Shown here one piece after another: positions 10,442 through 21,393 of a stretch of 64,000 nt of DNA. Made by a program: the position numbers and the translations under genes. A model generated the notes under the pieces. The model did not search any database. It had not been told where the DNA came from and saw nothing but the letters and a program-made list of their open reading frames with translations. Origin of the DNA: Aphrocallistes beatrix (lineage: Eukaryota; Porifera; Hexactinellida; Sceptrulophora; Aphrocallistidae); the NCBI GenBank assembly GCA_963281255.1, contig OY725497.1, positions 682,001 to 746,000 on the forward strand, read 5' to 3'. Positions within the stretch are counted from its first letter, which is position 1, and the number at the start of each line of letters is the position of its first letter.

Positions 10442-10549
10442 TTATAACATGTGTTATAAAACATGTGCTATAACATGAGTTATAACATGTGTTATAACAC
10501 GTGTTACAACACGTGTTATAACATGAGTTATAACATGTGTTATAACATA
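10442..10549. repeat. 12-bp tandem array with palindromic ACACGTGT/ACATGTGT cores
   Basis: About nine degenerate copies of a 12-bp unit, TTATAACATGTG, with variants CACGTG and CATGAG. Two copies contain perfect CACGTG E-boxes, at 10498-10503 and 10510-10515. The array lies 120-230 bp upstream of the start codon of the minus-strand glycosyltransferase-like gene, so it may be part of its promoter. It is preceded by paired GGTTAACCG/GGTTAATGG motifs at 10378-10421. Confidence 0.75.
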
Positions 10550-10862
10550 AAAATACCCGACTTAAATTTAGAAAAAAATGTATTAATGTATTCAAATTAC
10601 TGAAATTTGAAATCTCATAGAAGTACCCTTTTAGAAGTGGACACCATTTGTTGACAACTTAGACTTTGAATTAGTAGAGAATGCACACTCAAATAATTAA
10701 CAATAACCATAGTATATATCATCCAGGCTCTAAACACAGTTAACACTTTCTAAGGATAGTAAAAGGAACGAATTCAAACAAATTATCAAGTTCAAAATAT
10801 ACACAAGGCCTACGGGTGTTGAGCTAGAGCATTATGAATGTTCCTCACACAGAGAGTAAAGA

Positions 10863-11603
10863 CTAGTAGTTTGGCAAGTTCCTCTTTGCGTCGATGAGAT
10901 CTTCACTATCATCTTTACGACAGCAACAAGCTAGGATAAACGCAATGAACACTCCAGAGTATTGGATAAGGGCAAGCAGCACTGCTACGCTGATGGAGAT
11001 AGCGGTGGACTGCTGGATCAGCTCGGTTAGCCTGGCGGCACAGCCCGTCGGAAAAATCTCACTCGCATCGTCAGTATCACACAGATCCTCGGTTAAACAG
11101 CAAGACTGGGGTGGTGACATGATACCGTCCCAATCAGAAGAACCGTTTAATCCACAACATTGTAAACCCCTCTGGATGTTGTCCACAGCAAGCCTGAACC
11201 CTTCGCTCTCATTGTAAGTTGCAATATTTTCTTCAAATCCAGTGGTAAGCGAATTCAGTACAGGATCTCTGAAAATGACAACAAGCACCCCGCCTATTAC
11301 CTGCACTGTTACGACGATAGCCAGTAAAAAGCCATAGATAGCTATGAGTATTTTGACATCAAAGCAAGCGCTAATCAATCCTAACACCGAGAGTAGCAGT
11401 AGCATTAGTGCGACAAGGACGATTAGAACGAGCGGCACGATGGTGTAGACTATTATTGTATTGTCAGTAGTGAGATCTTTGTACTGATCCGCGGTGAAGA
11501 AGTAGTAGCCCACCCCACCCAAGATTCCCACCGCGACCAGCCACAGGAATATGTTGAAGAAGAAGAGATATATTTTCAGGACCAATTTACAACAAGCCTT
11601 CAT
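10863..11603 (-). CDS. Tetraspanin (copy A)
   Basis: This 246-residue intronless tetraspanin has four membrane spans at about 12-34, 48-75, 83-107 and 200-225. The large extracellular loop contains the CCG signature (LQCCGLNGSSDW), then SCC (QSCCLTEDLC) and a final Cys near FPTGC. Juxtamembrane cysteines (ACCK, ACCCRK) are likely palmitoylation sites. It shares long identical stretches with copy B 1.4 kb away, including the YLFFFNIFLWLVA start and the C-terminal KxDSEDLIxAKRxLPxY. Tetraspanins organise membrane microdomains with integrins and receptors. The partner is unknown. Confidence 0.95.
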   Translation of the reverse strand: MKACCKLVLKIYLFFFNIFLWLVAVGILGGVGYYFFTADQYKDLTTDNTIIVYTIVPLVLIVLVALMLLLLSVLGLISACFDVKILIAIYGFLLAIVVTVQVIGGVLVVIFRDPVLNSLTTGFEENIATYNESEGFRLAVDNIQRGLQCCGLNGSSDWDGIMSPPQSCCLTEDLCDTDDASEIFPTGCAARLTELIQQSTAISISVAVLLALIQYSGVFIAFILACCCRKDDSEDLIDAKRNLPNY

Positions 11604-12959
11604 TTTCCTTTCTGGACGAACTTAAATTTCTAAATCATAAATTAAATCAAACGAACAGAACAATTTATTATAGGTTCGTCAATACGGACAGGAGTAAGAC
11701 CAAAACTATACGTACGCCATAAGGCGATCGTCGAAATTCGTACAATCTCCCCTGCATTCCAATTAGCTGGGGTTATTTGCACATACAGCGAAGTCGGGGG
11801 TTTTATCCAGGATTTCTTGTCCATCGTTATTTGTTGTTGCCTAGGCTATGAAATCAATTGGACAAAAAAAACCGACTTCGACTGTTTTGTAGGATGTTTT
11901 TTGTAATTTAAGTAATCTGGAATTCCTCCATTCATGCTAACCAAGTCAACGTATAGTAAAAATTCAACTCAACTCATAGTCATGATCCACTCGTAAACCG
12001 AAATCTGGCTTAAACAAATATATCAAACTAGTACATAAAACAGGGTTATTGCAGTCTCTAACAAAGATCAAATTCTAAATGTTAAAACTATAGCACAAGG
12101 TATACTGTATATTATCATTGATGATATATCCACACACACACATATATATATATTATATATATTGAAAGAGGGCCTACTATTCATAAGATTTACAGTAACA
12201 GATAAGTTATAATATTATAGTACGTGTATATCAATTTTCTTCTATTATGGTTGAATGGAGAGCTTTACAAGTATCAAGTTCTAGGATCAGGCTGGCTCGT
12301 CAGGCATGACAGATCGATACAATTGTCAATTCGTATTATATACATGAGCAATGAGGTCAGGCATTGAAACAAATATTAAGATTTGAAGGGAAGTCAATAG
12401 GATCGTGTTTAACCATTGAAGATATGAATATCCACTTGCGGTGAGAATTAATTAATTAAACGATTATAATTTTTTTACAGAGAGAGGATAGGATCGGCTG
12501 TCTATCACGATCATTCTAGAAGTTGGCCACATATGATAGTATCGTATAGTCGGCAAACTAGGAATTACGTGCCTATAAGTTTCTAATGGGTATGAAGCAT
12601 TTCAAGGCGGGCGAACTCTGTCCAGAGTTAACTTCCTGTCTTTTACATAAAAAAAGGAGACAAATTAGAGATACCCAACCCTGAAGTTGACTACAAACAA
12701 ATCAAACCCGTAAAAATATTTACAGTACCTGCCACCTGTCTATAAATATTGAATGATTACATATGCTAATAATTACACATAAAACAAACAATGTTTAAAA
12801 TATTCACATTAACTGTAATTACAGGGTAGAACTAGTGTATAACCTAACTAAAACACAAATCAAAGGTTCAATATGGGAGAAACTTAAACTAGAGAACTAA
12901 AGTTATTACATATAGATAGTGGACATAATTAATTACAAAATCAGATGGCATCAAGGGGG
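11604..12959. other. Intergenic region between the tetraspanins, with a CA/TA microsatellite
   Basis: 1.36 kb without a convincing gene. A (CA)n(TA)n simple repeat occupies 12130-12163. Short open frames here (for example 11642-11824, minus) show no conserved motif. Confidence 0.6.
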
Positions 12960-13697
12960 TTAGTATTTGGGAAGCATCCTTTTCGCCTCAATGAGGTCCT
13001 CGCTGTCTTTTTTCGGACAGCAACAGGTTAGGATAAATGCAACAGCCACACCGGAGTACATGATCAGTGCGAGGAGAATCGCGATACTTATGGACACGGC
13101 AGACGATTGCGTAATAAGTCCTTCGAGTTTAGCTACGCATCCCACATTGTTTAGGTTATCTGTATTGCTAGTAACGCAGCCGGTATTTTTGCAACAAGAG
13201 TCTGGAATGACCGACCCAGCATAATCATCTACACCTTGAGCTCCGCAGCATTGCAGCCCTGTTTGAATTGTGTCCAAAACTTCCCTAACTGTTGTGTCGT
13301 TTTTATAAGCGGCAATGTTATGAGCCAAGCCCTTTTCCAGCTCAGCCAGCACAGGACCTCTGAATACAACAACAAGTACCCCGCCTACCACCTGTGCAGA
13401 TACGACGATAGCAAGGAGAACTCCGTACAGCCCAATGAGCACTTTGACGTCACAACAAGAGCCGATCAGCCCCAACACTGAGAGCAGCAGTAGCATTAGG
13501 GCGACTAGGACGAGGACAACTAGTGGAATGACTGTGTAGATAACGACGGAATTGTCCGTTGCGAGATCTTTGTATTCATTCGATGTGGAGAAGTAGTAGC
13601 CCACCCCGCCAAGGATGCCTATCGCAACCAACCACAGGAATATGTTGAAAAAGAAGAGATACATTTTCAAGATATATTTGATGAACGTCCGTCCCAT
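12960..13697 (-). CDS. Tetraspanin (copy B)
   Basis: This 245-residue intronless tetraspanin is a tandem paralogue of copy A. The frame can be extended to 13709, but only with a GTG codon, so I place the start at ATG 13697 (MGRTFIKYILKMYLFFFN), which aligns with the start of copy A. It has four spans, CCG in LQCCGAQGVDDY, then DSCCKNTGC and a late Cys (VGC). The first three spans and the C-terminal tail are closely conserved with copy A. The large extracellular loop differs most, as expected if partner specificity diverged after duplication. Confidence 0.94.
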   Translation of the reverse strand: MGRTFIKYILKMYLFFFNIFLWLVAIGILGGVGYYFSTSNEYKDLATDNSVVIYTVIPLVVLVLVALMLLLLSVLGLIGSCCDVKVLIGLYGVLLAIVVSAQVVGGVLVVVFRGPVLAELEKGLAHNIAAYKNDTTVREVLDTIQTGLQCCGAQGVDDYAGSVIPDSCCKNTGCVTSNTDNLNNVGCVAKLEGLITQSSAVSISIAILLALIMYSGVAVAFILTCCCPKKDSEDLIEAKRMLPKY

Positions 13698-14989
13698 CTT
13701 TTTTCCCACTGAATTTAAATCTAAGTTGAGGGAAACAGTATATTTAAATGGTATTCTATTAAAATGTATCTATTTGTTTGTTGTTATTCTAAAAGAGTGC
13801 TGTAATCAATATGTCAAATGTTGTATGTTCGAATTACTCTCGTGTATCCTCGGTAATAATTATAACTTATCATAATCTTCCCCAAAGTTAAATTTTATAA
13901 ATCTCGTAGCTCAGAGTGGCACATGACAACTTACTCTATAGAAAGAAGAATTCAGAAGCTCAACTGGTTAATTCGAATTCGTAGAATACAAAAAATCATA
14001 AGCGTACTATACAGATTTGTATGTCAGTGAATTTGCCTAATTATGATATAGTGCTGTTCAAATACTTTCATATAATAACCTGCTCTTAGATGTTTCGAAA
14101 AGATTTGAATTGATCAAGGAAAATTAAGATAAATTATCGAGTAAATTTGATCTTGAGGCAAAATTTAAAAGGTATAACGAGAGCCTACATTTTGACCTAA
14201 AGTAAATAGCTATTTTTAATGTACTACTTGTCATGTGATTGTATCAATTACACAGTGAGTCATATTGAATACAAAATTAAATGCCACCATATATTATGCA
14301 ACTTGCGTGCAAATGCATTGTGCATAGCACACGTACTCGAATAAATCAGAAGATCGTTTTCTTGTCGACGTTCATGACAACATTGATTCATTGCAGAATA
14401 TAAAGTTTGTAGAAGAAAAGCGTAATCGCAGAATCGATACAATTTACAAAGTAAACATTTCAGCAAATTAATATATCAATTAAATTACTGGTTAATTTGA
14501 AAAGTCATATTTCTACATTTTCCAATGAATTCGTATTGGAATGAATTAAGTACCCCAATTGCCACAAAGTGCTAGCATTTTTCATAATTTCGGGGAGCTA
14601 GACCATTTGTGATGTTAACTCACTTTGCAATGTACAAAGAAGCCAGTAACCCTTGTTTCTAGTAATATAATCTTGATCAATTACGACCGATACTTTTTTT
14701 CAGGGGCTTGTTAAAGCCTGGATATATTTCTAACGATTCGTACTTTCGAATCAACAAATATCTTCTAAAAGATGTGCAAAAATTTGCTAGCAAGTATAAC
14801 TTATAGTTACATGTATTAGTATTTCTAATTGTCAGAATTATCAGGGGTAATTATTCAGCGAGCATACACTGGTGTAGGAACATAGACTATTAAGTATACG
14901 TACGTACATGAAATCCAAGTAGATTGAACAGATGACAAGGCAGTCTAGATATAATGCATGACAATTCTAATATAATGCATTTAATAGAC
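13698..14989. other. Intergenic region, nothing recognised
   Basis: 1.29 kb of AT-rich sequence upstream of tetraspanin B and downstream of POLR2K. I see no coding signal with conserved motifs, no RNA gene and no clear repeat. Confidence 0.5.
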
Positions 14990-15199
14990 TCATCTGGCGT
15001 CAAACACTACAATTCTCTTGGTTCGTTTCTTGTACATAATCCTATATCCACAATCTTGACATCTGATATGATCTCTCGACTTCAGTTCATTCTCATGATG
15101 GCATTCTGCGCAGATGTACACCATCACTTTCTGAGGTGCACTGGATGAAGTGTCCAAATTCTGTGATGCAATGCTCGTATTCATGCTTGAATTTGCCAT
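14990..15199 (-). CDS. POLR2K: RNA polymerase I/II/III shared subunit RPB12 (RPABC4)
   Basis: This 69-residue zinc-ribbon protein is a common small subunit of all three nuclear RNA polymerases. The C-terminal core holds the four zinc ligands as [20 protein letters not shown] plus the following CGYR, and the terminal basic stretch [17 protein letters not shown] is almost invariant across eukaryotes. The N-terminal 25 residues (Ser/Thr/Asn-rich) are the variable tail. Human POLR2K has 58 residues. It is intronless here. Confidence 0.97.
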   Translation of the reverse strand: MANSSMNTSIASQNLDTSSSAPQKVMVYICAECHHENELKSRDHIRCQDCGYRIMYKKRTKRIVVFDAR

Positions 15200-15365
15200 T
15201 TGCTAATAAATATGGATAGTAGATATTAACTAATAAGTTAGTACGTATTAAGTAAATTTGGTTTGTATAATATCAGCTAACATAGTAAAGGAATGTATAC
15301 ATAGGGATGGTTATATAAGTTGAATATAGGTACTGTCGCGTAATCGTAGTGAATTATTATCAGGA

Positions 15366-16751
15366 TTATAGAAGTGAGAGGAGTGCAGATTTCCTGGCAT
15401 TCAATCTCTCTTTTATCTCATTCAGCAAATTCACTTCGTTCTCATTCATTTCGAACTCTAAAGGTTTCCTATTTGGGTAAATGATCGGGGCACAGAATGG
15501 TATTTTCAAATCTTGAAAGCTTTCCAACCCATCTTCTTGATACAAAACTACAGATGCAACTAATTCTTCTTCCGTGACGCGTTCATTGCCGTCAGTTAGC
15601 ATCAGCTTGGCTTGTTTTGCCAGTGAGGAAGCGATTATGTACCCCGGACGGTCATGTTTCAAGCTCTCATTTAGAAGGTCAATAAATGTCGTGGTATCCC
15701 AATCCTTCTCATAAATCACATCACTACTGTCAAGTTTAAACCAGACAGGACCCCTCAGCCCTCCCTGATAGGTCTGCACCTTCGCTTGTTTAATAATGAC
15801 AGAGAAATCCTTGGCAAATTCACCCCATGGGTCACCTAAAACTATAACTTCTGAAATGTAAAATGAATTTACATTCAATTTCCGAGCTAAAATAGATTTC
15901 ACTTTCATCTCAACAGAAAGGCCAGTAGAGATAAATTTATTAGAAAAATCGGCTGGTTGCAATTTTTCACGTAAGTACACTAATAGTTCGAACGAATTTT
16001 CACCAGATATCAAGCATCTGAAATCCTTTTTGTTCTCTTCTAGTGGCCGCAATATTTCTGTTTGTAAAGACTCGATGTATTTCTGCGAAACTTTGTTAGG
16101 ATGCCAGAATATAAAGTCAGCAGACTGTAAGGCCCCACTGTGGGAATCTAGGCATTCAACCTTACGGACGTATGGACTTGACATGTCACAGAGCTCCAGG
16201 GCCCAACCTTGGTGCGTTTCCAGTTGATGCGAATCTGATAGAATGTAAATAGAACGCAGTCTCGAACCAAATATCGACTCATCAACCAAGAAATTCATCA
16301 AAAAGTATAAATAGTCCGAGTCAATGCCAGGTAGTAAACAAATGACAAAATCTTGTGGAATCGAAGCAAGATATCGATTTAAACTCTCTTTCTTAAATTT
16401 CTCTTGCCTTTGAGTATCGTCTCGGATATTTTCGAAATCTAGCTTGTCATCTAATTCTATACCATAGTAGTGATGTGCATACTGTAGCAGTTCTGAAAGA
16501 CCCCCAACCAAGCAGCTCTTGCCTCCTCTCTCGATCAGCTCACGGAATATGAGGGGAGAGGAAAATCGCTTGTTCGGATCAATACCTTGGGATTTCAGAT
16601 AGGTGTTAACTCTGTTGTCCCATTCCTCATCTTCTAACAACTCCTTGTGAACCTCAAAAGAGGGTAGGAGTGTTTGGAGTGTGTCTAGGATCCTCTCAGC
16701 TTTGGCTGACTCTGTGCAAGATAGCTTACCGAAGAGTAACAAATGGGCCAT
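15366..16751 (-). CDS. MDH1B: Putative malate dehydrogenase 1B
   Basis: This 461-residue intronless protein has an N-terminal thioredoxin/glutaredoxin-like region (MAHLLLFGKLSCTESAKAE, then ELIERGGKSCLVGG), which matches the unusual N-terminal extension of animal MDH1B (FREL/WREL-DRGGK-GG). A degenerate malate-dehydrogenase fold follows, with SVEMKVKSILARKLNV corresponding to the 'GEAKAILARKL' stretch of human MDH1B (518 aa). The normal MDH catalytic Asp-His pair and NAD glycine motif are not evident, so enzymatic activity is doubtful. MDH1B is linked with ciliated tissue in vertebrates. Adjacent to POLR2K on the same strand. Confidence 0.85.
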   Translation of the reverse strand: MAHLLLFGKLSCTESAKAERILDTLQTLLPSFEVHKELLEDEEWDNRVNTYLKSQGIDPNKRFSSPLIFRELIERGGKSCLVGGLSELLQYAHHYYGIELDDKLDFENIRDDTQRQEKFKKESLNRYLASIPQDFVICLLPGIDSDYLYFLMNFLVDESIFGSRLRSIYILSDSHQLETHQGWALELCDMSSPYVRKVECLDSHSGALQSADFIFWHPNKVSQKYIESLQTEILRPLEENKKDFRCLISGENSFELLVYLREKLQPADFSNKFISTGLSVEMKVKSILARKLNVNSFYISEVIVLGDPWGEFAKDFSVIIKQAKVQTYQGGLRGPVWFKLDSSDVIYEKDWDTTTFIDLLNESLKHDRPGYIIASSLAKQAKLMLTDGNERVTEEELVASVVLYQEDGLESFQDLKIPFCAPIIYPNRKPLEFEMNENEVNLLNEIKERLNARKSALLSLL

Positions 16752-17115
16752 ACCCGAATCTAATTTAAAAGATTAAATCCGTTAAACTATGTGTCTCCAG
16801 TAACAGATAGAAGGATGGATACAGTGTAAATGCATGCAGTCAATGATATCTTAGATGAATTGGAATATTATTTAAATTATACTGTGGCAAGGGTCTCAAA
16901 GTAAATTTGCCTGTGATGTTGGGTCCAGCATCCAGCTAAGCCATCTGCATTTAAAATACTTGATTAACTCTTATGAACAACAATATTAAGGATATATTGA
17001 CTGTTGACCCATCAATATGCGTAGCTAATAGCCCTGAAAATATAATCTTAATGACGCTTAATATACTTTGTACATAGGACAGGAATACAGGTACTGAGTA
17101 GAGAAGTATGGAGAT
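16752..17115. other. Intergenic region, nothing recognised
   Basis: 364 bp between MDH1B (start side) and the end of the coiled-coil gene. No repeat or coding feature seen. It should contain the MDH1B promoter. Confidence 0.5.
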
Positions 17116-18600
17116 TCAAATACTTGAGTGATTGGAACTTAAAGAGAGGATTGTGTTGTTCAAGATAGATTGAATAATGAAGTCGATATCTCGCTGGGGG
17201 AAAGATAATTCTGAGAGCAGAGAGTGTGCTTGTTGAACCAAGTCATCCAGATGAGTAGTCAGAGATTCATTTACACGATTCTCTTTCTGCATGCTAACCT
17301 ACAGTGAAATGTTACATTATAGAACAATGCTTAACCTTAAGATTTGATCGCATTAAACTGACCTCTACATCTTTGATACACATCTCGACCTGTTTGCATT
17401 CAACAGCTGGGACATACTTACTCTTAAGCTCATCTTTCAAGTCGCAGATTATTTCCTCCTGCTCGTCATAGAGCATGTGCAGCCTCTCTACTTGCTCCTT
17501 CTGTGGTAGGTTGGAGAGGAGGGTAGTAGACGATAGGGTCTGGGGTAGTGTCATCAGGTCTTCTTTGGACTCCACGCGATTCTATTAATATGAAACTGAA
17601 ATAAATATCCGGACAGAGATCAACGTAGTTATTAATATTGTGAAGTGTAATTGAATAGCTATACAATTATAATTGGAACTCGATTACAATTTGATTGATT
17701 AGAACCCAATTACTTTATTAGAATCAATGAGCAATTAAACAATCGATTAGTGATTGAGCGAAATATCATAACAAAGTATTGAAACCTGAGTTTCCAGATC
17801 GTCAATGAGTTTAATCTGATGGGAAAGCTCTTCTCGCAAACGTTTATTCCCATCGTGTAGTCTGTATAATTCCGTTTCCTTCTTACTCACACGGAGATGA
17901 GATTTTTCTATTTCCTGTTTCCTTTTAGTGACTCTCAGCGACACGGATGAGGGTGCAGGGAGGGGATCCGTTACATGATCCTCTTCGGAAAAAATGAATT
18001 CTTCATAGCTTGATTTGATATCTTCTAGGTTTTTCTTGTAAGGTTTAGTGCGGTCGATTATTTCAGAGAAATATATTTTGCAGATCTTTAGCTGTGCAGT
18101 GATATCATCTGTAGATAGTAGACAGTAACAAAAGTTATAAAATTCAGTCAAATCAGATTTTTGCCCCCCCCTTGATGCACGGAAAAATTGGCAAAAAAGC
18201 TCGATTTTGCCTATAAACTCAACTACATATCAATGTACTTCTAATATATCAATATATCCATTGTTATTCATTGTTTTTGTGGAGACTAAGGGGAAAAACG
18301 GGAGTATAAAAATCCGATTTGATGTGTACATAAGATCACAGAAAAACATCATGCACACAGGGAATGAGGAAAAAATGGTTGCAAAAAGACTCGGTTTCGA
18401 CTGCACACATTTTTTGTACTCACACCTTGAGGAATGGGCTCCAGCTCACTCATTAGCCGGATGTGTACGTCTCTTGAGTGGGGAGTGGAGCTGGTGGTAG
18501 AGTGCGCATGAAGTGTATTCTTCCTATCAATAAATTGACTGTCCAATCGAGAGCACTCCTTCTCTTTATCTCTGTAAGTGAGCGGGATGCTGGGGAACAT
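17116..18600 (-). CDS. TSNAXIP1-like coiled-coil protein (4 exons)
   Basis: Exons on the minus strand are 18600-18426, 18108-17786, 17581-17363 and 17298-17116. GT-AG junctions and phases agree, giving 299 residues. The segment LKICKIYFSEIIDRTKPYKK followed by NLEDIKSSYEEFI resembles the conserved N-terminal domain of translin-associated factor X-interacting protein 1 (YREIFEFFIEDFKTYKPLL then SSIKNAYE in the human protein). A coiled coil of about 80 residues follows (KRKQEIEKSHLRVSKKETEL), then Gln/Glu/Leu-rich helices. The human protein is much longer. The identification is by motif similarity only, so no symbol is given. The gene is probably associated with cilia or flagella, as in vertebrates. 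Confidence 0.68.
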
Positions 18601-19227
18601 TAGCAGCTAGCAATGCAATATTGCATGAAAAATAATATTATAATAAAAATCGATTTCAATTTCGAAAAGGAACACAATATAGAGACGATGAGTATTTACG
18701 ATCACAAATCTCTTATGTAAAAACAAGGAAAATATATAATCTACTTCCGCGAAAGAATTCCAGGTAAGAACCGACTTCGTTTTTATTGAACCACAAAATA
18801 TATTTAAAATGAATAAAGAAGTTCTGAGTCTCGTTGTGTGAGATGAGATATGCTGCATCATAAATTAAAAACTTGTGTCAAATTGTGTCGCACCCCATAA
18901 CTCAATACGAATGTCAATTCTAGAATAATACACATTTCAAATATGATAAATGATGCTTTGTTTATGATATTACGCATCATTATGGAATCTGATATTATAA
19001 ATACGGTTCTAGGGAAATAAGATTGAGTTTCCATCCCAGACACTAGTTGCTCTACATAACAATAGATTAGTTATTTGATCCGCTCTTTATTGAGTAATTA
19101 GAATGGGATAATTCGTTCGAGCTTATGCATATTGCAATATTCGCTAAGGCCCTAACGAATAAAAGGGAATAATCCGACGAGTGACGTATAGTATTATTAT
19201 AATTGAAATAAACAGTAGCAGATTATC
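18601..19227. other. Divergent intergenic region (627 bp)
   Basis: AT-rich spacer between the start of the coiled-coil gene (leftward) and PLK4 (rightward), so it should hold two promoters. No repeat or conserved ORF recognised. Confidence 0.5.
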
Positions 19228-21171
19228 ATGGTAACAACTCTGGGAAGAAATGTGGAAGATTTTACTTTCGGGCCTCAACTTGGCAAAGGAGGATTTGCAA
19301 CAGTTTATTCTGCTCGATCCAATCAAACGGATGAAGAAGTAGCTATCAAGGTGATCGACAAACAGTCGATGCAATCAGCAGGAGTATTGAACCGTGTCAA
19401 GAACGAAGTTGCAATCCATTCCAAACTGAAGCACTCATCCATTGTCGAGCTGTTGACTTATTTTGAGAGTGAAAAGCATGTGTACTTGGTGCTGGAACTG
19501 TGCTACAAAGGCGAACTGTTCACTTACCTCAAGAAGCATCAAATGGTGCTGAACGAGAGAGAAACCGCATGCGTAATGTTTCAGATATGCAACGGCCTCC
19601 AATACCTCCACTCACACTCCATCCTACACAGAGACCTCTCTCTATCGAATATTCTGCTAACACGGAAGTTTCAAATCAAAATCGGCGATTTTGGACTGGC
19701 GACTCATGTAACAGACAACCTAGAACGGAGAACGACTATATGCGGGACCTTAGATTTCATGGCACCCGAGATCTTTTCCAGCGACACGCAGGGGTTCTAC
19801 TCGGACATCTGGTCCCTCGGCTGTATCATGTATATCCTGCTAACGGGAAACAGCCCGATGGAGAGCAGTGGACTAAAGAGCGCATTCAGGAAGATGGCCA
19901 CTTGCAAATTCGTGATTCCGTGTGACCTCTCAGTCGAGGCTCAAGACCTGTTAGGACTGCTTCTGAAGAAAAGTCCCACTGAACGTATCGAGCTGTCTTC
20001 TGTGCTAGAACATCGCTTCATTGTCAGGAATATACAGAGCAGTCAAAAGACCGACACATTCAAGATTCTTCAAGAGCACCAAGGAAAAAATTTCTCCATG
20101 CCCTCTCCTAAACAGTTCGCATCCAGATCCCATGACAATATCCAAGCGGTACACTATTCTCTCCCAAGAATGCCCCCTAAACACCCCCCTACACCCCCCA
20201 CCCGTCTCCCTCCTTCGCCTCAACCCACCATGAGACCTTACAGCTCAAATTCCCTGCCTTCACTTCCACAGAGAGAAATCAACAACACCACCAGCAAACC
20301 GCTCAACTTCAAAACCCACCGGTCTGATTCTCTCACGGGTTTAGGTCCTAGGCGTTTGTTCCCCTCAAGGAGCACTGACTCCTTCCAACCCCGGTCCACT
20401 ATCAACACCTCTTTGCAGTCAGAAGCAAGTCTTCATGTCAGCGCTATTCCTTCCATCTGTGCGTCTGAAAGACTTCCCCTCACACCAATCAACACCTCTC
20501 GACTCAAGCCCATCTCACTCAGCCTAAGCAATGTGGATGTGGAACTCACTCACAAACTCGCTACAATACTCTACCTCTATAAGAAGGCATCGCGAGAGGT
20601 AACTGAGATATTCCTAATCTCTCCAGATGGATTCAGCATTACCCTCTTCAGAAGAACTACAGCCAGACTCACTTCGGTCATTCTACCTTCTAATGAACAC
20701 GAACTCTACGTCTCTTCCTCTTATCCCACATTCAAAATATATTCAAAGCACACGTACCAAGAGCTACCTGATCGCTTAAGAAAGAAGTATTTATTCGCTC
20801 TGGAGTTTGTTAACATTCTCAGGACAAAAACTCCGAAGCTAACTCTACATACTGAAGTATGCAAATGCAGTATAATGGAGAATTCTCCTAACCCTGACAT
20901 CGAAGTGGCATTCCAATGCGGAATTAAGGTGAGGTACGCCGGTCATTCGTCCACGATTCACACAGAAGACAACAAATACTCATTAGAAAATATGCAGATT
21001 TTACCGCAACACCTTTTGCCATACATAGAACAAGCGAAACTCTACAGATCATATTCGACCAAACTAGAAGCGTTGTTGGAAGGAATTGAAACACAAATGA
21101 ATGTCCCGCCTCTATTTCCGGTCTCATTTGGTACTGCTCACTCTAAAATTAACGAGAAAGAGATGACATGA
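19228..21171 (+). CDS. PLK4: Polo-like kinase 4, lacking the C-terminal polo box
   Basis: This 647-residue intronless Ser/Thr kinase is the master regulator of centriole duplication. The kinase domain is at about 10-265: glycine loop LGKGGFATVY, VAIK lysine, HRDLSLSN catalytic loop, DFG, and a MAPE motif. The N-terminal EDFTFGPQLGKG closely matches PLK4 rather than PLK1-3. A Pro/Ser-rich linker (about 285-400) follows, then LPLTPINTSRLKPISLS, which opens the cryptic polo box (PB1-PB2), ending near residue 620. Human PLK4 is 970 aa with a further polo box (PB3) at its C terminus. Here the frame stops just after the cryptic polo box, and no PB3-like coding sequence is visible before the polyadenylation signal. 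Confidence 0.93.
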   Translation: MVTTLGRNVEDFTFGPQLGKGGFATVYSARSNQTDEEVAIKVIDKQSMQSAGVLNRVKNEVAIHSKLKHSSIVELLTYFESEKHVYLVLELCYKGELFTYLKKHQMVLNERETACVMFQICNGLQYLHSHSILHRDLSLSNILLTRKFQIKIGDFGLATHVTDNLERRTTICGTLDFMAPEIFSSDTQGFYSDIWSLGCIMYILLTGNSPMESSGLKSAFRKMATCKFVIPCDLSVEAQDLLGLLLKKSPTERIELSSVLEHRFIVRNIQSSQKTDTFKILQEHQGKNFSMPSPKQFASRSHDNIQAVHYSLPRMPPKHPPTPPTRLPPSPQPTMRPYSSNSLPSLPQREINNTTSKPLNFKTHRSDSLTGLGPRRLFPSRSTDSFQPRSTINTSLQSEASLHVSAIPSICASERLPLTPINTSRLKPISLSLSNVDVELTHKLATILYLYKKASREVTEIFLISPDGFSITLFRRTTARLTSVILPSNEHELYVSSSYPTFKIYSKHTYQELPDRLRKKYLFALEFVNILRTKTPKLTLHTEVCKCSIMENSPNPDIEVAFQCGIKVRYAGHSSTIHTEDNKYSLENMQILPQHLLPYIEQAKLYRSYSTKLEALLEGIETQMNVPPLFPVSFGTAHSKINEKEMT

Positions 21172-21387
21172 TATGATGGATATATATCAAATTAATTTCC
21201 CGAGATCATCTCACTGCTGATGCGAGTACTTTTTATTCCAATGTGTTAAAAAGAATAATTGACAATGGAGACAATGTTCTTATTGAGGGTGTGAAATGTA
21301 AAGTTATTAATTAAATGCCAATTTTTTCTTTAAATGTATGATCTAACTAGCAGAATTGTTGTATTGGCTATGAATGTATTGTTACAA

Positions 21388-21393
21388 AATAAA
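21388..21393 (+). promoter_or_regulatory. Polyadenylation signal AATAAA
   Basis: A canonical hexamer 217 bp after the PLK4 stop codon, consistent with the mRNA ending without further coding exons. Confidence 0.6.

Noticed and set aside
11642..11824. 60-codon minus-strand frame between the tetraspanins
   Set aside because: No conserved motif, no neighbours suggesting function, and short enough to arise by chance.
13698..13709. Four-residue N-terminal extension of tetraspanin B
   Set aside because: It would start at GTG; the in-frame ATG at 13697 aligns with the start of copy A.
14260..14466. 68-codon minus-strand frame upstream of POLR2K
   Set aside because: Cys/Leu-rich but without conserved motif or splice support.
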